Shown: positions 7,716 through 14,749, counted from the first letter of the stretch. The stretch: DNA of 17,896 nt from Dehalococcoidia bacterium CG2_30_46_19 (GCA_001872925.1 MNYD01000096.1:1-17896), one strand, 5' to 3'. Numbers and translations: made by a program. Notes: a model not told the origin generated them from the letters alone.

Positions 7716-8633
7716 TTATTTGCCCACCAGCGTATACCACTCAGCGTATTTAGGATTTCTTCCCAGTATTACTTGACTGAACAGTTTTTGTAATTCAGCG
7801 GTTATTTTACCGATTTCACCTGTGCCTATTGTGCGATGGTCAATTTCAATGATTGGGGTGATATGAGCTGCAGTGCCACTGAAGAAGCATTCTTCGGCAA
7901 GGTAGAGTTCGCTTCTATCAACAGTTCTCTCTATGGTATCTATGCCCAGTTCATTTTTGGCTAGCTTCATAATTGTATCTCTGGTGATTCCAACGAGGAT
8001 ATTATCGGATGAAGGGGGCGTGACTAGCTTGCTATCGATAACCAAAAAGATATTTTCGCCACTTCCCTCGGAGACATGTCCATCATGGCTCAATAATATC
8101 GCTTCATCATAGCCATTTTCACACGCCTCGGTCTTGGCTAGCGCGCTGTTAACATAGATACCGCAGATCTTCCCTCGGGCGGGTATCATGGTGTCGTCAA
8201 CCCGACGCCATGATGATGTACCGCAACGAACGCCATTTTGAGTATCAAGATAAGCAGGAAGCGTGGTCACAATAATCAGAAAATCATCCTCTAAGTTGTG
8301 CAGGCGAACCCCGATAGCTTCAGAACTCTTATATGCCATGGGTCGGATGTATACATCTTCATGGTAATTGCTTCTCTCCACACTCTCTACGGTTAATTGA
8401 CATAATTCATCAAGGGAATAAGGCAGGCTGATTTTCAACAAGCGACAGCCATTAAGCATGCGTTTGTAGTGGTCTCTGATTCTGAAGAGGCAAAATCTTT
8501 CGTATTCGCTATCCCAGTTTCCCCGAATGCCCTCAAAGCAGGCGGTGCCATAATGGAAAGCATGAGTCAGGATTCCAATTTTGGCTTCCGCTAAAGGCAT
8601 GAACTGTTTTTTAAAAAAAGCATAAGGCGGCAT
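7716..8633 (-). CDS. ilvE: Branched-chain amino acid aminotransferase
   Basis: This fold-type IV PLP enzyme interconverts valine, leucine and isoleucine with their 2-oxo acids, using glutamate/2-oxoglutarate. I place the start at the ATG at 8633 (305 residues, close to E. coli IlvE). AAGGGAG is correctly spaced before it, and 'MPPYAFFKKQFMPLAEAKIGILTHAFHYGT' aligns with normal IlvE N-termini. A longer frame from a TTG at 8690 would run through a good promoter, so it is rejected. Key features are 'HYGTACFEGIRG', the PLP lysine in G-K-I-C-G-I-Y-V-N-S (about residue 155), and 'SEGSGENIF' (188-196) near the phosphate site. D-amino acid transaminase and 4-amino-4-deoxychorismate lyase share the fold, but length and motifs favour IlvE. 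It lies downstream of dinB but has its own promoter, and converges on lexA. Confidence 0.92.
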   Translation of the reverse strand: MPPYAFFKKQFMPLAEAKIGILTHAFHYGTACFEGIRGNWDSEYERFCLFRIRDHYKRMLNGCRLLKISLPYSLDELCQLTVESVERSNYHEDVYIRPMAYKSSEAIGVRLHNLEDDFLIIVTTLPAYLDTQNGVRCGTSSWRRVDDTMIPARGKICGIYVNSALAKTEACENGYDEAILLSHDGHVSEGSGENIFLVIDSKLVTPPSSDNILVGITRDTIMKLAKNELGIDTIERTVDRSELYLAEECFFSGTAAHITPIIEIDHRTIGTGEIGKITAELQKLFSQVILGRNPKYAEWYTLVGK

Positions 8634-8661
8634 TTTTCTCTCCCTTCGGTAGTTTGGCTCA

Positions 8662-8690
8662 ATTATACTTTTGTCTAAAGCTAAAGACAA
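8662..8690 (-). promoter_or_regulatory. ilvE promoter with palindrome in the spacer
   Basis: On the minus strand TTGTCT (8690-8685) and a perfect TATAAT (8667-8662) are 17 bp apart. The predicted start is near 8655, 22 nt before the ATG at 8633, leaving room for the AAGGGAG ribosome-binding site. A 20-bp symmetric element, TTGTCT-AA-AGCT-AA-AGACAA on the plus strand (8671-8690), covers the -35 and most of the spacer, a typical repressor position. The regulator is unknown. Confidence 0.6.
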
Positions 8691-8737
8691 GCCTCCTGTC
8701 GCCTCGCTTTGCTTGGAGCTGCGGCTTAAGGTAATGG

Positions 8738-9916
8738 TTAAAGGTTCTTAATAGGGATGTCGTTACCTCTTTTTATCGATGTTGCACTGTATTTCCTTCG
8801 GATTTGGGCGATAGCATTGTCCAGACGCCTCTGTTTTTCTGTACGAAACTCCGTAGGATCAAATAATGGGAGCTGTTTCTCTCTGCCAGTCAGAGTTGAT
8901 ACTTTAATACCAATGAGGCGGATTGGTTTTTGTCTCTCCCGCAGGGTTTTGTTCAGCAATTGCAGGGCGGTGGTGAAGATAACCTGGGTGGCGTTGCTAG
9001 CCTCTGTTAAGCTAACCTGACGAGTGATTGTTTCAAAATCAGCATATCGGAGTTTTATAGCGATGCAACCTGCCTGTTTATTTCGAGAGCGCAGCCCGTC
9101 ACTAAGCTCATTACATAATTCCCGCAAACTAGACTCAAGGAAATGTCGGTCTAAAGTATCATGGGCGAAGGTAATCTGGTGATTGATAGATTTAGGTTCA
9201 CTGGGCAGTTCTACTAATCGGTCATCTATGCCATTAGCATAACGATGCATTGCTATTCCCGACATTCCAAAGGTTTTCCTTATTTCCTCCAGAGGACACG
9301 AAGCTAGCTCGCCTATGGTAGTTATGCCCATTTCCTTTAGTGCCTGTTCTGTTTTCTTGCCCACGCCAGGCAATTTAGATACCGGAAGGGGGGTTAAGAA
9401 ATCTCGTTCTTTACCCGGAGCTATCTCCAGTAACCCGTCAGGTTTGCACAAGTCTGAGGCAATTTTGGCTATTACTTTGCATGCAGAAATGCCTACCGAG
9501 GCAGTGAGATTTAGTTCCTTATTTATGCGTTCTTTTATTGCCGATGCCATTTGCTCGTGGGAATGGTAAGGTTGTTGGTATTCAGTGACATCAAGATAAG
9601 CTTCATCAATCCCCAGCGGCTCAATAATGGGAGAGAAATCAGTCAGGATTTTCATAAACTTAGCTGATGCTTGTTGGTAGCGGTTAAAGTTGACTTGCAG
9701 GAAGATGGCTTGAGGACAAAAGCGGCGAGCTTGGGACAAAGGCATGCCAGCATGGATGCCGTAAGGGCGTGCTTCATATGAAGCGGAGGACACGACGCCA
9801 CGACGGTTTGGGTCTCCGCCCACAACCACTGGTTTCCCCTTCAGCTCTGGATTGTGAACCTGCTCCACAGAGGCAAAAAAGGCATCTAAGTCAATGTGGA
9901 AAATACAGCGAGCCAT
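8738..9916 (-). CDS. dinB: DNA polymerase IV (Y-family translesion polymerase)
   Basis: DinB copies past damaged template bases with low fidelity. The 392 residues contain the palm motifs 'FHIDLDAFFASVEQ' (metal ligand Asp9) and 'IDEAYLD' (catalytic Asp104, Glu105), the fingers motif 'SSASYEARPYGIHAGMPL', and helix-hairpin-helix 'LPGVGKKTEQALKEMGI' near 182-198. The little-finger domain is followed by the beta-clamp-binding peptide Q-L-P-L-F at 348-352. That peptide is followed by about 40 more basic residues rather than lying at the extreme C-terminus. The ATG gives the standard N-terminus, but there is no ribosome-binding site. Instead a consensus -10 ends 6 bp before the ATG, implying a leaderless transcript. 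ilvE follows on the same strand. Confidence 0.94.
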   Translation of the reverse strand: MARCIFHIDLDAFFASVEQVHNPELKGKPVVVGGDPNRRGVVSSASYEARPYGIHAGMPLSQARRFCPQAIFLQVNFNRYQQASAKFMKILTDFSPIIEPLGIDEAYLDVTEYQQPYHSHEQMASAIKERINKELNLTASVGISACKVIAKIASDLCKPDGLLEIAPGKERDFLTPLPVSKLPGVGKKTEQALKEMGITTIGELASCPLEEIRKTFGMSGIAMHRYANGIDDRLVELPSEPKSINHQITFAHDTLDRHFLESSLRELCNELSDGLRSRNKQAGCIAIKLRYADFETITRQVSLTEASNATQVIFTTALQLLNKTLRERQKPIRLIGIKVSTLTGREKQLPLFDPTEFRTEKQRRLDNAIAQIRRKYSATSIKRGNDIPIKNL

Positions 9917-9922
9917 GGCTAA

Positions 9923-9951
9923 ATTATAAGCTAGCTATGAAAAGCTAGCAA
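9923..9951 (-). promoter_or_regulatory. dinB promoter, likely leaderless, with paired GCTAGC sites
   Basis: On the minus strand TTGCTA (9951-9946) and a perfect TATAAT (9928-9923) are exactly 17 bp apart. Only six bases (TTAGCC) separate the -10 from the ATG, so +1 falls on the A of the start codon. Two copies of the palindrome GCTAGC (9930-9935 and 9944-9949, within AAGCTAGC direct repeats 14 bp apart) overlap the -35 and the spacer. This is a natural operator position, possibly for LexA, though GCTAGC also occurs several times inside genes here. Confidence 0.6.
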
Positions 9952-9954
9952 TAT

Positions 9955-10012
9955 CGGTTACTTTTTATGTGATTTAACATATCGCCCTTCGGTTACATAT
10001 TAGATGATTTAA
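9955..10012. repeat. Pair of 23-bp imperfect direct repeats
   Basis: Positions 9955-9977 and 9990-10012 share 19 of 23 bases. Both begin CGGTTAC and end TGATTTAA; the differences lie in the middle. They are 35 bp apart start to start, between divergent dinB and the carboxylase gene, and upstream of the latter's candidate promoter. A small inverted repeat, TATGT-N6-ACATA (9966-9981), overlaps the first copy. They could be activator or repressor sites; no regulator is identified. Confidence 0.5.
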
Positions 10013-10021
10013 TTCGGAATA

Positions 10022-10050
10022 TTGAAAGAATGCCTAAACAATGCTAGATT
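10022..10050 (+). promoter_or_regulatory. Candidate promoter for the carboxyltransferase gene
   Basis: TTGAAA (10022-10027) and TAGATT (10045-10050) are 17 bp apart, and TGC precedes the -10, giving an extended -10 form. Transcription would start near 10057. The leader then carries a perfect AGGAGG (10071-10076) six bases before the ATG at 10083. Confidence 0.45.
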
Positions 10051-10082
10051 TAGGAGCTGAGACTTAAATTAGGAGGTTAGTT

Positions 10083-11645
10083 ATGTCTAATGGAGAGACG
10101 GCCTTGGAAAAACTTGAATGGATGAAGAAGGAAGAGGAGAGGCTAAAAGGCATGGGGGGAGCAGAGAGGATAGAGGAACAACATGGGAGAGGAAAGTATA
10201 CGGCCAGGGAGAGGATTGAGAAGCTCTACGATCCTGGGACTTTCCTTGAAATTGGCTTATGGTGCAAATCTGAATCCCTGGCGTATGATTTGTATAAAAG
10301 GGAAATACCAGCGGACGGTGTAATAGCGGGATACGGAAACATCAATGGGTGGCCTGTTTACGGTTTCTTTCAAGATTTCACCGTTATGGGTGGCACGCTT
10401 GGCAGAAGGCATGCAGAAAAGATGTCTAGGGTATTGGATGAAGCGGCCAAAGCAGGTTGTCCCGTATTATACGTTGCTGACTCCGGTGGAGCCAGAATAC
10501 AAGAAGGGGTTGATGCGCTCTCTGGCTATGGAGACATGTTCTACAGGAACACTTTATATTCGGGTGTTATCCCCCAGCTCTGTGCCATTGTAGGTCCCTG
10601 CGCTGGAGGGGCTGTTTATTCACCAGCGTTGATGGATTGTATATTCACCGTGGACAAAATAACCCAAGCTTTCATTACCGGGCCAGGAGTAGTAAAGGCA
10701 GTTTTGGCTGAGGAAGTTGAGCCGGAAGAACTTGGCGGCGCTAGAGTCAATTGTGAGAAAAGCGGAAACGGAACGTTCTTTGCTAAGGATGAGGATGAGT
10801 GCATTGAACAAATAAAAACCTTGCTCAGCTATTTGCCGTCAAATAACAGGGAGAAACCACCGAGGGTTGAAACCCATGACCCCCAGGACAGAATTGAGCC
10901 AAAGTTAAGGGAAATAGTGCCCGCTCGGTCTACAGCTCCCTATGACATGAAGCAGGTTCTTAGATTAGTAGTAGATAACGGAGTAATTTTCGAGTGGCAG
11001 GCAAGATTTGCCAGGAACATCATAACTTGTTTTGCCAGAATGAATGGGGATACTGTAGGGATAATAGCAAATCAGCCGATGCATCTTGCTGGTTCTCTGG
11101 ATATAGACTGCTGTGATAAAGCCTCCAGGTTTATCAGGTTTTGTGACGCATTCAATATATCCGTATTGAATTTTGTTGATGTTCCAGGATACTTGCCTGG
11201 GACGCAACAGGAATGGGGTGGGATAATAAGGCATGGTGCCAAGATGCTTTATGCCTACTCCGAGGCAACAGTGTCTAAGATAACTATAATTACCAGGAAA
11301 GCATATGGAGGTTCTTATTTAGGCATGTGCTCTAAAGATTTGGGCGCAGACATAGTCTTCGCCTGGCCCACAGCTGAGATGGCAGTAATGGGGCCAGAAG
11401 GCGCAGTAAATGTTATCGAGGCCAAAACAATAAAAGAGGCAGAAGACCCTGCCCAGAAACGAGCGGAGTTGATAAGGGAGTATAAGGAGAGGTTTGCCAA
11501 TCCATATCTGCCTGCGTCTAAGTTGCATATAGATGCTATTATAGATCCGGCGGAAACAAGGTTTCATGTGTGCCGGGCGCTGAAATTGTTCTGGGGCAAG
11601 GAAGTAAAGTTGCCGGCGAAAAAACACGGCATAATGCCCACCTAG
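10083..11645 (+). CDS. Acyl-CoA carboxylase, carboxyltransferase (beta) subunit
   Basis: The product belongs to the propionyl-/methylmalonyl-/acetyl-CoA carboxyltransferase family (PccB/MmdA type), which moves carboxyl groups between carboxybiotin and acyl-CoA. Its 520 residues are the usual size. Two crotonase-like halves are visible. The N-terminal half has oxyanion motifs S-G-G-A-R-I-Q-E-G (134-142) and G-P-C-A-G-G-A-V-Y-S-P-A-L (171-183). The C-terminal half has 'DVPGYLPGTQQEWGGIIRHG', G-G-S-Y-L-G-M near 410 and 'WPTAEMAVMGPEGAVNV'. No biotin carboxylase, biotin carrier or decarboxylase membrane subunit is nearby, so substrate and direction cannot be decided. Arginine is coded by AGA/AGG in about 27 of 30 cases by my count, whereas relA and the downstream hydro-lyase mostly use CGN, hinting at a different origin. 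A perfect AGGAGG supports the start. Confidence 0.9.
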   Translation: MSNGETALEKLEWMKKEEERLKGMGGAERIEEQHGRGKYTARERIEKLYDPGTFLEIGLWCKSESLAYDLYKREIPADGVIAGYGNINGWPVYGFFQDFTVMGGTLGRRHAEKMSRVLDEAAKAGCPVLYVADSGGARIQEGVDALSGYGDMFYRNTLYSGVIPQLCAIVGPCAGGAVYSPALMDCIFTVDKITQAFITGPGVVKAVLAEEVEPEELGGARVNCEKSGNGTFFAKDEDECIEQIKTLLSYLPSNNREKPPRVETHDPQDRIEPKLREIVPARSTAPYDMKQVLRLVVDNGVIFEWQARFARNIITCFARMNGDTVGIIANQPMHLAGSLDIDCCDKASRFIRFCDAFNISVLNFVDVPGYLPGTQQEWGGIIRHGAKMLYAYSEATVSKITIITRKAYGGSYLGMCSKDLGADIVFAWPTAEMAVMGPEGAVNVIEAKTIKEAEDPAQKRAELIREYKERFANPYLPASKLHIDAIIDPAETRFHVCRALKLFWGKEVKLPAKKHGIMPT

Positions 11646-11768
11646 GACAAGAGAAGCGCTGAATGTTAATATCATCCTAAAAACTGGGAATCGCTTATTG
11701 GCCAGATGGCGTTTATAACTTGGTCACAGCAAATAAAAAAAGCTTTAAGGATAATGGTGCAGTCCTAG

Positions 11769-13028
11769 ATGGGGAAAACTTTAGCCGAAAAAATCCTGCG
11801 AGATAAATCGCAGACCGATGCTATGGCAGGCGATATTGTCCTTGCCACCGTAGACCTGGTGTTCGTTCAGGATACCACAGGACCCCTGACGATAAAGCAA
11901 TTTGAGGATAGTGGCTTTGCGGCTATAGCCGAACCGGAAAAGGTAGCGATTTTCCTTGACCACGCTGCCCCCAGTCCTAGCCAGCAGACTTCCAACGACC
12001 ATATTCTTCTGCGGCACTTTGCCAGGGAAACAAATTGCCATATTTACGATGTCGGGAACGGCATATGCCACCAGTTAGTGGCGGAACTTTTCGCCAATCC
12101 CGGTGACATTATTGTTGGCGCTGATTCTCACACTGTTACCGCAGGTGCTTTATGCGCTTTTGCCACTGGCATGGGGTCCACCGACATAGCTATAGCCATG
12201 GCACTGGGCAAAACCTGGTTCCGTGTGCCAGAAACTTTCCTGATTAACCTCATCGGCTCTTTCTCTAAAGGGGTCTATGCCAAAGACCTGATTCTATACC
12301 TCATTGGTCAGCTTGGGGCTGATGGCGCTACCTATAAAGCTCTGGAATTTGGTGGTGAATCCTTAGCTGGCTTGAATATGTCACAGCGTCTCACCATAGC
12401 TAACATGGCTGTAGAAGCGGGCGCTAAAGTGGGCCTATTCCCAAGCGATGAAATCACCCAGGGCTTTCTTTCCTCACAGGGACGCAGCGCTAGCTATAAA
12501 CCACTTTATCCCGACGCCGATGCTAATTATGAGCGAATCATGTCCATAAATCTCTCCCAACTTGAGCCGATGGTTTCCTTCCCCCACTCTGTGGACAATG
12601 TCCACTCTGCCCGCGACGCAAAAGGAATCAAAATCCAGCAGGTATTCATCGGCACCTGCACCAATGGACGTCTTGAAGATTTAGCCGTTGCTGCCAGTAT
12701 TCTCCAGGGCAAGAGAAGATATCCCGATACCAGGCTCCTTATTGCCCCGTCTTCACGGCAGGTGCTCCTACAAGCTATAGAGAAAGGCTATATTCACAGC
12801 TTGGTCGAAGCTGGAGCAGTTATTCTCCCTCCGGGCTGTGCTGCTTGCCTCGGTTTACACCAGGGTGTATTAGGCGATGGAGAGGCTTGCCTTTCCACCG
12901 CCAACCGCAATTTTAAGGGACGAATGGGCAATCCCAAAGCTATGCTATACTTAGCTAGCCCGGCTACTGCTGCTGCCTCAGCGATAACGGGCGAAATTAC
13001 CGACCCCAGGGAGGTTATCATTGACTGA
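11769..13028 (+). CDS. Aconitase/3-isopropylmalate dehydratase-family large subunit (probable aconitase)
   Basis: This is the iron-sulfur large subunit of a two-subunit hydro-lyase of the LeuC/HacA class (419 residues, the shorter type). It dehydrates and rehydrates a hydroxy-tricarboxylate. The 4Fe-4S ligands are C297 (G-T-C-T-N-G-R) and C357/C360 (P-P-G-C-A-A-C-L-G). The substrate/catalytic segment 'GADSHTVTAGALCAFATGMG' spans 117-136. The small subunit and an isocitrate dehydrogenase follow, which favours citrate-to-isocitrate conversion over leucine synthesis; homoaconitase is another option. The sequence alone does not fix the substrate. The 'MGKTLAEKIL' start agrees with the family, but no good ribosome-binding site is present (only AAGG about 20 nt upstream) and no convincing promoter was found in the 123-bp gap before it. 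Confidence 0.85.
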   Translation: MGKTLAEKILRDKSQTDAMAGDIVLATVDLVFVQDTTGPLTIKQFEDSGFAAIAEPEKVAIFLDHAAPSPSQQTSNDHILLRHFARETNCHIYDVGNGICHQLVAELFANPGDIIVGADSHTVTAGALCAFATGMGSTDIAIAMALGKTWFRVPETFLINLIGSFSKGVYAKDLILYLIGQLGADGATYKALEFGGESLAGLNMSQRLTIANMAVEAGAKVGLFPSDEITQGFLSSQGRSASYKPLYPDADANYERIMSINLSQLEPMVSFPHSVDNVHSARDAKGIKIQQVFIGTCTNGRLEDLAVAASILQGKRRYPDTRLLIAPSSRQVLLQAIEKGYIHSLVEAGAVILPPGCAACLGLHQGVLGDGEACLSTANRNFKGRMGNPKAMLYLASPATAAASAITGEITDPREVIID

Positions 13029-13030
13029 AT

Positions 13031-13095
13031 GTCATTGCGAGCGCAGCGAAGCAATCTCTTCGCCTTTGAAGGGAGAGGATTAAGGTGAGGGTGAA
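13031..13095 (+). repeat. Composite repeat copy A, between the large and small hydro-lyase subunits
   Basis: Two modules are joined. The first, 13031-13056, is a GTCATTGCGAGC element with arms ATTGC and GCAAT that can pair. The second ends in a 25-bp block (13071-13095, from GGGAGAGGATT to GAGGGTGAA) that recurs without mismatch at 13641-13665. The purine-rich end of the block (AAGGTGAGG) sits just before the small-subunit ATG at 13097 and looks like its ribosome-binding site. Confidence 0.75.
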
Positions 13096-13096
13096 A

Positions 13097-13603
13097 ATGC
13101 CTGAAACAGTGCTCAAGGGAAAAGCTATCAAGCTAGGGGACAATGTCTCCACAGACGACATTATCCCCGGCAGATTTGCCCACCTGAGGAGCAACCTACC
13201 TGAGCTTTCCAAACATATCTTTGAAGACCTCGTTCCCGATTTTGCCTCCAGGGTGCATCAGGGCGATTTCCTGGTGGCCGGCGGGAATTTTGGTTTAGGT
13301 TCCAGCCGAGAACATGCCCCTTTGGTAATCAAAATGTCGGGAATAGCTGCCATTCTGGCTAAATCGGCAGCTCGCATTTTTTTCAGAAACGCTATCAATC
13401 AAGGCTTACCGGTATTGCTCTGCGATACCGCCCAGATTAACGATGGAGACCAGCTTGAGATAAACTTAACCGAAGGAGTGATAACCAATCTGACTTCCAA
13501 TAGTAGACTTACGTCGACTAAAATACCACCATTGATGTTTGCCATACTTAAGGAAGGAGGGCTTATCCCTTATATCAAAAAGCATAAGGATTTTGAACTT
13601 TAG
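13097..13603 (+). CDS. Aconitase/3-isopropylmalate dehydratase-family small subunit
   Basis: This swivel-domain subunit completes the active site of the preceding iron-sulfur subunit. With the ATG at 13097 it has 168 residues, typical of LeuD/HacB. Visible are 'GDNVSTDDIIPGRF' near the N-terminus, the conserved 'GLGSSREHAP' (active-site S-R-E at about 69-72), and 'AKSAARIFFRNAINQGLPVL'. The T-D-D-I-I-P-G and F-F-R-N-A-I-N wording seems closer to HacB/aconitase-like small subunits than to classical LeuD, but substrate assignment is inference. GTG codons at 13085 and 13091 are in frame but fall inside the repeated block and would add only 'MRVK'; I prefer the ATG. Both flanking gaps contain the same composite repeat. 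Confidence 0.87.
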   Translation: MPETVLKGKAIKLGDNVSTDDIIPGRFAHLRSNLPELSKHIFEDLVPDFASRVHQGDFLVAGGNFGLGSSREHAPLVIKMSGIAAILAKSAARIFFRNAINQGLPVLLCDTAQINDGDQLEINLTEGVITNLTSNSRLTSTKIPPLMFAILKEGGLIPYIKKHKDFEL

Positions 13604-13608
13604 TGAAC

Positions 13609-13665
13609 GTCATTCTGAGCTACACTTCCTCTCCCTGGACGGGAGAGGATTAAGGTGAGGGTGAA
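13609..13665 (+). repeat. Composite repeat copy B, between small subunit and isocitrate dehydrogenase
   Basis: It begins with a shortened GTCATTCTGAGC module (13609-13620) and ends with the same 25-bp block as copy A (13641-13665). Here the block forms a perfect 8-bp hairpin, CCTCTCCC (13628-13635) with GGGAGAGG (13641-13648) around a 5-nt loop. The block again supplies the purine-rich sequence just before a start codon (ATG 13670). Confidence 0.75.
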
Positions 13666-13669
13666 GATC

Positions 13670-14737
13670 ATGCAACGTAGAGTAACTTTCATCCCCGGCG
13701 ATGGCATAGGGCCCGAAGTAGCCGAGGCCACTCGAAGGGTATTAGAGGCAACTGGAGTCCAATTCCAGTGGGATGTCATCACTATAGGCTCCAAGGCCCA
13801 GGAAATGTTCGGCACGCCGCTTCCTGATGCTGCTCTGGATTCAATAAGGAAAAATAAAGTTGCCTTAAAAGGTCCGGTGACCACCCCCATCGGTAGCGGG
13901 TTTAGAAGCGTTAATGTCGCGCTGCGCAAGAAATTGGACCTTTACGCCTGCCTTCGCCCATATAAAATCTACCCTGGTATACCTACACCGTTTAAAGATG
14001 TAGATATAGTGGTGGTCAGGGAAAATACCGAAGACCTCTACTCAGGGATAGAATTTGCCAAGGATAGCCAGCAGACCGTGGAGTTACTGGATTTCGTCTC
14101 CAAAGCCACCGGAGACAAAATAAAGAAAGACTCTGCAGTGAGTTTGAAGGTCATATCTCAGACAGCAAGCAGACGAATTGCTAAATTTGCCTTCGACTAC
14201 GCTATAAAAAATAACAGAAAAAAGGTAACCGCTGTTCACAAGGCTAATATACTGAAGTTCTCCGACGGTCTTTTCCTCGATTCCGCTCGCCAGGTAGCTA
14301 AGGAATATCCCGGCATCGAATTTAACGACATGGTTTTAGACACAACTTGTATGGAGTTAGTGCGAAAACCGTGGCAATTTGATGTTCTGGTGCTGCCTAA
14401 TTTTTATGGAGATTTTATCTCCGAGCTTTGTGCCGGGCTAGTCGGCAGTATGGGAGTAGCCCCGGGGGCTAATATCGGGGACGATATCGCTGTCTTTGAG
14501 CCTACCCATGGCAGCGCCCCTAAGTATGCCGGGAAAAACAAGGTAAACCCTATGGCAATGATGCTCTCCGGAGTAATGATGCTCCGCTATCTGGGAGAAA
14601 GAGATGCCGCCAATAAACTGGAAAAGGCAATTGCCGAAGTCATCGCTGAAGGCAAAAATCTGACCTACGACTTAAAGCCCGATAATCCTGTAGGCACCAA
14701 CCAGGTAGCCGATGCTGTGATAGAAAAATTGAAATAA
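13670..14737 (+). CDS. icd: Isocitrate dehydrogenase (compact type, NADP-like cofactor residues)
   Basis: This beta-decarboxylating dehydrogenase would oxidise isocitrate to 2-oxoglutarate. With the ATG at 13670 it has 355 residues, like eukaryotic IDH3 or homoisocitrate dehydrogenase and much shorter than E. coli Icd. Substrate residues: Ser80 and Asn82 of R-S-V-N-V-A-L-R with Arg86, Arg96, Arg117 (R-E-N-T-E), Tyr124 and Lys191. The S-x-N pair argues against isopropylmalate dehydrogenase. Asp224 and Asp248 match metal ligands; the site of E. coli Asp311 is Glu here. After H-G-S-A-P the sequence reads K-Y-A-G-K-N-K-V, matching E. coli NADP-binding Lys344, Tyr345 and Val351, where NAD enzymes usually have Asp-Ile. 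Tyr391 is also kept; Arg395 is not. Homoisocitrate dehydrogenase remains possible. GTG starts at 13655 and 13661 lie within the repeat. Confidence 0.87.
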   Translation: MQRRVTFIPGDGIGPEVAEATRRVLEATGVQFQWDVITIGSKAQEMFGTPLPDAALDSIRKNKVALKGPVTTPIGSGFRSVNVALRKKLDLYACLRPYKIYPGIPTPFKDVDIVVVRENTEDLYSGIEFAKDSQQTVELLDFVSKATGDKIKKDSAVSLKVISQTASRRIAKFAFDYAIKNNRKKVTAVHKANILKFSDGLFLDSARQVAKEYPGIEFNDMVLDTTCMELVRKPWQFDVLVLPNFYGDFISELCAGLVGSMGVAPGANIGDDIAVFEPTHGSAPKYAGKNKVNPMAMMLSGVMMLRYLGERDAANKLEKAIAEVIAEGKNLTYDLKPDNPVGTNQVADAVIEKLK

Positions 14738-14749
14738 GCTTCCTAATTG

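Noticed and set aside
8634..8690. N-terminal extension of IlvE from TTG 8690
   Set aside because: The AGGAGG before it is only one base from the TTG, and the codons contain a consensus-like promoter; the ATG at 8633 fits both ribosome-binding site and family length.
11319..11675. 118-residue minus-strand frame antisense to the carboxyltransferase
   Set aside because: It is a shadow of a well-supported gene, with no ribosome-binding site or family resemblance.
13085..13096. GTG starts at 13085 and 13091 for the small subunit, and at 13655 and 13661 for icd
   Set aside because: These codons belong to the repeated block that looks like the ribosome-binding site itself; the following ATGs give family-like N-termini.
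13628..13648. The CCTCTCCC/GGGAGAGG hairpin as a rho-independent terminator
   Set aside because: No T-run follows on the plus strand, and it lies within a repeat that leads straight into the next ribosome-binding site.
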